64,000 nt of DNA from Acanthaster planci. Lineage: Eukaryota; Echinodermata; Asteroidea; Valvatida; Acanthasteridae. The position numbers and the translations under genes are program-made. Positions within the stretch are counted from its first letter, which is position 1, and the number at the start of each line of letters is the position of its first letter. Of this stretch, positions 60,809 to 64,000 are shown in pieces. Location of the stretch: assembly GCF_001949145.1 (NCBI RefSeq), contig NW_019091596.1, positions 271,790-335,789 on the forward strand, written 5' to 3'. The notes below the pieces were generated by a model. That model saw nothing but the letters and a program-made list of their open reading frames with translations. It did no database searches and had not been told where the DNA came from.

Positions 60809-60847
60809 CAAGTTTTCAGAAAAGTTGCCTACCATAAATAATTTTCA
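60809..60847. repeat. 39-base direct repeat, copy 2
   Basis: Same sequence as 60209-60247 with one substitution. The nearby GAAAATGTATTCC also occurs twice (about 60654 and 60853), which hints at a larger decayed duplication. Confidence 0.85.
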
Positions 60848-63273
60848 CATATGAAAATGTATTCCGAGCCTCTGCGACAGTAAAACTGTACAGATTATTT
60901 ACGAGTTTAAAATGTTCCCTATTTCAAAATGCACCTACAATTTTCAAAGTATCAACAGAATTTGTGTCTCCTAAATTTTCAGTTCCAATCAATCGATGTC
61001 ACATGTAAGGTTTAGGAATTCTTATTTGTCTTGCCTTCCTCGCTTTTTGTTATCACACGTCTGTGAAACTGATTCTTAGTTGTCGAATCCCTGAAGTTCT
61101 TTAGTTTACACTTCAATTTAATACTCCTTTGGTTTGTCAAGAGTACCAAAATCTTTTAAACCTTCAAAACTACAAATCTTTCTCGTTTGATTTAGGAAAT
61201 GTGCTGAGGAAATTCCGGGCATGCAGGATACCAACAAAAGTTGTAGTCGTAGGCTGTTAAGGCTTCAGGCTGACAGGATAAGATTTCTTGAAAAACACTT
61301 CTACGTGGACCACAGGCAAATCGATCCTCTCGCAACTAGGTCTGGCGAACAACCCTCAGTAAGGTTGTGCCGTTGAATAGGTTTTTCCTGAATTGGACCG
61401 ATATCCTAGCTTTCGCAGCCATAAGATTCTGCTGGCTGACAGGATGAAAGCATGTCGCGTGTTTCTTCCACATTGTGGCAAAACAGCAGTTCTGCAAATT
61501 TGGGCCCATGTCCTCGAACAAGTAGATACATTTCACACAGTGGGAAACGCCCAGCCTGACTTGGGGCCATTTGATTGATTGGGTTAATGATTGGACCTGG
61601 GAGTTTTACTCCCGAATTAAGGGCTGATGAATGGGAGAGTGTTGTGATCAGCAAACATCATCTGTCATGCAACGATGGGTGCCATTATGACCAAGTTAAT
61701 CATCAAAAGCTGCTTCACTCTGAACACTCTCAACTGTTATAAAGGTGCTTCACCGGTGTGGGCAATGTAACTACATGTATGAAAAAACTGCTGAGGGCTT
61801 AATGGAGTAGAAGGCCGTTGTATATGTACCAGTTATTTGGTCAAAAACTGTTCTGATGAAACAATTGATGCATGAAAATAGCCTACCGGTGGTACTCTTG
61901 AAGTTTGAAAATGAAAAGCTAAACTTACCAGATAACAGTAGATCAGTCAAAAAGGCCCCCTCTCCAAGCTCATGCAGCCTGTTGTGACTGTTGCCCTTGT
62001 ACAACATGTAAATGTAGTGCACGGGTGCAGGCCCTCCTATAGTTCTTGTTTTGCACTATGCACTGCCTTACCTGTGGCAATACATTTTGATCATGCTCTC
62101 TTCTTTTGAAGAGTTTTATCGCCGTGCGGGCAAGATTGTGGGGAAACGGCATGTATTACATGTACAAGCAAAGATTGCCATGTTGCAGCGTGCACGCCAG
62201 GCCAACAGCCCAAAAAAATTACCGTTATAAAACAACTGCCACACCATTGTAGGCCCAATTGTGTCATTGTGATGCTGAATTCGATTAAAGTACAGCCAGA
62301 CTGTTAGGACCAAGTTTGGTCCAAATCATTTGTCAGCCGTTCGGAGATTTTTGAAGCTGCTTAAAAACGGTTTAAAAATAGTGATTTTGTCCCGCATATA
62401 GCATGTACCATTGTACATGTATTCTTCACATGTATTTGCTAACAAAACATTTCTGATGTTTTCTTAAGTCTCAAAGAGAGTAGAGTTTTAAGGCCTTTTG
62501 TCCAGGCTGACCAAGGCTTTTGCAAAAATGGAAGTGTCGTCATCAACCAATTTACATATCCTGCACAGTGCATGTTAAACGATGACATAGGAGAATGATG
62601 ATCTGCAGACACAAAATTCTTGATTTTATTAGTCATTTTACGTCATAAACCAACATGAAAAACAGCAAGAAGAAGTACTGCTTGGAACTTTGAGACATCA
62701 TTTATATGGTAAAAAAGTTATTTCCACTTTTCAACTCCTTTCTAGTGCATCTTGAATGTATCTTTATAACATATCAGGCACCCGGTGTCTACTCTTTAGT
62801 ATCTAATGAATTATTATGTTTGACGTTATTGCTTCCCTAGTGGTTAGTGGTTGTCAGGGACTGTCCAAATACTGTGAATTGCTGTGAACACAGTAATAAG
62901 GCCCTAGTCTCCTTAATAATCCAATCAATCATGATGCAGTTTGTCAGTGTTTAGCCCCTGTGTACCGGGTAGCTTGGATGAGTACTGTCTCTTCTGCTGC
63001 CTAGTAAAAAAAAATCACAAAAACACAATTGGAATCACTGTACAACTCTTTGAGTTTACTGAAGTTGTGGCTGTCGTGCAGAACTGCATAGACTGGTCAA
63101 AAGAACATGTGTACTAAATCTGGATGCTTTGGGCAATCATTTCATGCAGCGTAGCCAGGCTGATGGCTAGAGCCGCATTGGAGACACTAGAAGCATTGGG
63201 CCAACAAGCTTGCAGATGCAGACGTCTTCTGTTGTGCCGACAGTCAGATATTCTGTGGCATTTTAATACAGCT

Positions 63274-64000
63274 ATGGATCTGCAGACAACAGTAGCGCCA
63301 GCCACAGGGGTGCCAGACTCCTTCCAGTCCACCTGGCTCCTGTTTTGGGTTGATATTTCTATTTGCATTGTGGGAGTGATTGGAAATCTCGTTGTTGGTC
63401 TGACAATCCTCAAGAGCAAAGCTTTGCACACCCTTACCCACTATTTTCTCCTCAGTCTTGCAATGGCCGACAGTCTGGTGTGCATCACTGGCATGCTGAA
63501 TGTGTTGTGTAAGGATTACAATCTGAAAGAGGAAACTGAAGTGCTGTTTATGGTGGCTGGTTATATGGAGAGATCTTCGACTGGGCAGTCAGCACTGGCT
63601 CTGCTGCTGGTCACCTTTGAAAGATTCATAAGTATCGTTCAGCCACTACGTCACTGCAGTTTCTTTACCAGGAGAAAGGTTACCCTTCTAATCGTACTTG
63701 TTTGGGTTCTGCCTCCATTTATAGAAGTGTGGGGAATGATTTGGTACGTTGTGCAAAAACAAAACTGTGCAGAGAATTACTCACGTGAATGTGACCCATA
63801 CCCCCATGGAATCATTTTCCCAGTCATGAATGCCCTGCTTCTGTTTGCTGTGCCAGCTGCGGCAATGATCTGGATGTACATTCAGATTTTGAGGAATCTC
63901 AAGCAGAGCGCCCGTAGAAGGCAGAATCTTGGAATCCAGGGTCCCAATGAACTGCAGCTAGCCAGGCAGAAGCTGATCCATGCCCTGCTGCTGGTCATCC
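63274..64000 (+). CDS. Class A-like GPCR, 5' part (cut by window end)
   Basis: Open to the window edge; 242 residues are visible, through the start of TM6. Landmarks: GNLVV in TM1 (N38), LAMADSLV in TM2 (D66), W144 in TM4, P194 in TM5, then a basic third loop (ARRRQ). The DRY motif reads ERF (E116-R117-F118). Position 3.25, 25 residues before R117, is F92, so the usual TM3 cysteine of the extracellular disulphide is missing; loop 2 has C165 and C173, which might pair with each other. N168 (NYS) could be glycosylated. The chosen start leaves a normal short N-terminus; the frame is also open to an ATG at 63124, preceded by TAA. It is not a close relative of the nested receptor. Whether it lies inside a SEC16 intron or beyond SEC16 depends on sequence past the window. 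Ligand unknown. Confidence 0.85.
   Translation, partial: MDLQTTVAPATGVPDSFQSTWLLFWVDISICIVGVIGNLVVGLTILKSKALHTLTHYFLLSLAMADSLVCITGMLNVLCKDYNLKEETEVLFMVAGYMERSSTGQSALALLLVTFERFISIVQPLRHCSFFTRRKVTLLIVLVWVLPPFIEVWGMIWYVVQKQNCAENYSRECDPYPHGIIFPVMNALLLFAVPAAAMIWMYIQILRNLKQSARRRQNLGIQGPNELQLARQKLIHALLLVI

Larger units (their letters stand above)
59158..63123. other. Downstream of last visible SEC16 exon, no gene seen
   Basis: I looked for the missing SEC16 C-terminal exons (family sequence rich in Trp, Phe and basic residues) and found none. This is either a long SEC16 intron or, if the donor at 59158 is skipped, 3' UTR and spacer. It holds the 39-base direct repeats at 60209 and 60809. Confidence 0.5.

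Overview
The window is animal nuclear DNA with split genes, GT-AG introns of 0.1 to 6 kb, moderate GC and many small DNA-transposon remnants. Orthologues of ZGPAT, SEC22B and SEC16 are clear, and the protein and intron style fits an invertebrate deuterostome. An echinoderm is my best guess, with hemichordate or amphioxus possible. The species assignment is inference. Nothing bacterial or viral is evident.

Layout. (1) 1129-3146, minus: a three-exon paired-like (Q50) homeobox gene with a TATA box. It is followed upstream by about 7.7 kb with no gene I can support. (2) 11025-22312, plus: a complete 13-exon ZGPAT orthologue (CCCH finger, Tudor-like region, G-patch, coiled coil). (3) 24935-28514, minus: a complete five-exon SEC22B R-SNARE, convergent with ZGPAT. 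Its first intron appears to be GC-AG. (4) 33907-59157 and beyond, plus: SEC16, the COPII scaffold of ER exit sites. Nineteen coding exons (1926 codons) are in the window and the 3' end is missing. (5) 48602-49585, minus: an intronless class A GPCR nested inside the 6-kb tenth intron of SEC16. (6) 63274-64000, plus: the 5' part of a second, unrelated intronless class A GPCR cut by the window edge.

SEC22B and SEC16 both act in ER-to-Golgi transport and lie head to head (start codons 5.4 kb apart), which may be coincidence. ZGPAT and the homeobox protein are transcriptional regulators. The non-coding DNA carries a Tc1/mariner-like element with TA flanks, TTAA-flanked (piggyBac-type) miniature elements, several foldback elements, a 54-bp perfect palindrome, a decayed minisatellite, and a duplicated non-coding block on both sides of the homeobox first exon. 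All exon joins were derived by hand from splice sites, reading frame and remembered family sequence. Each internal join is in phase, but none is confirmed by transcripts.
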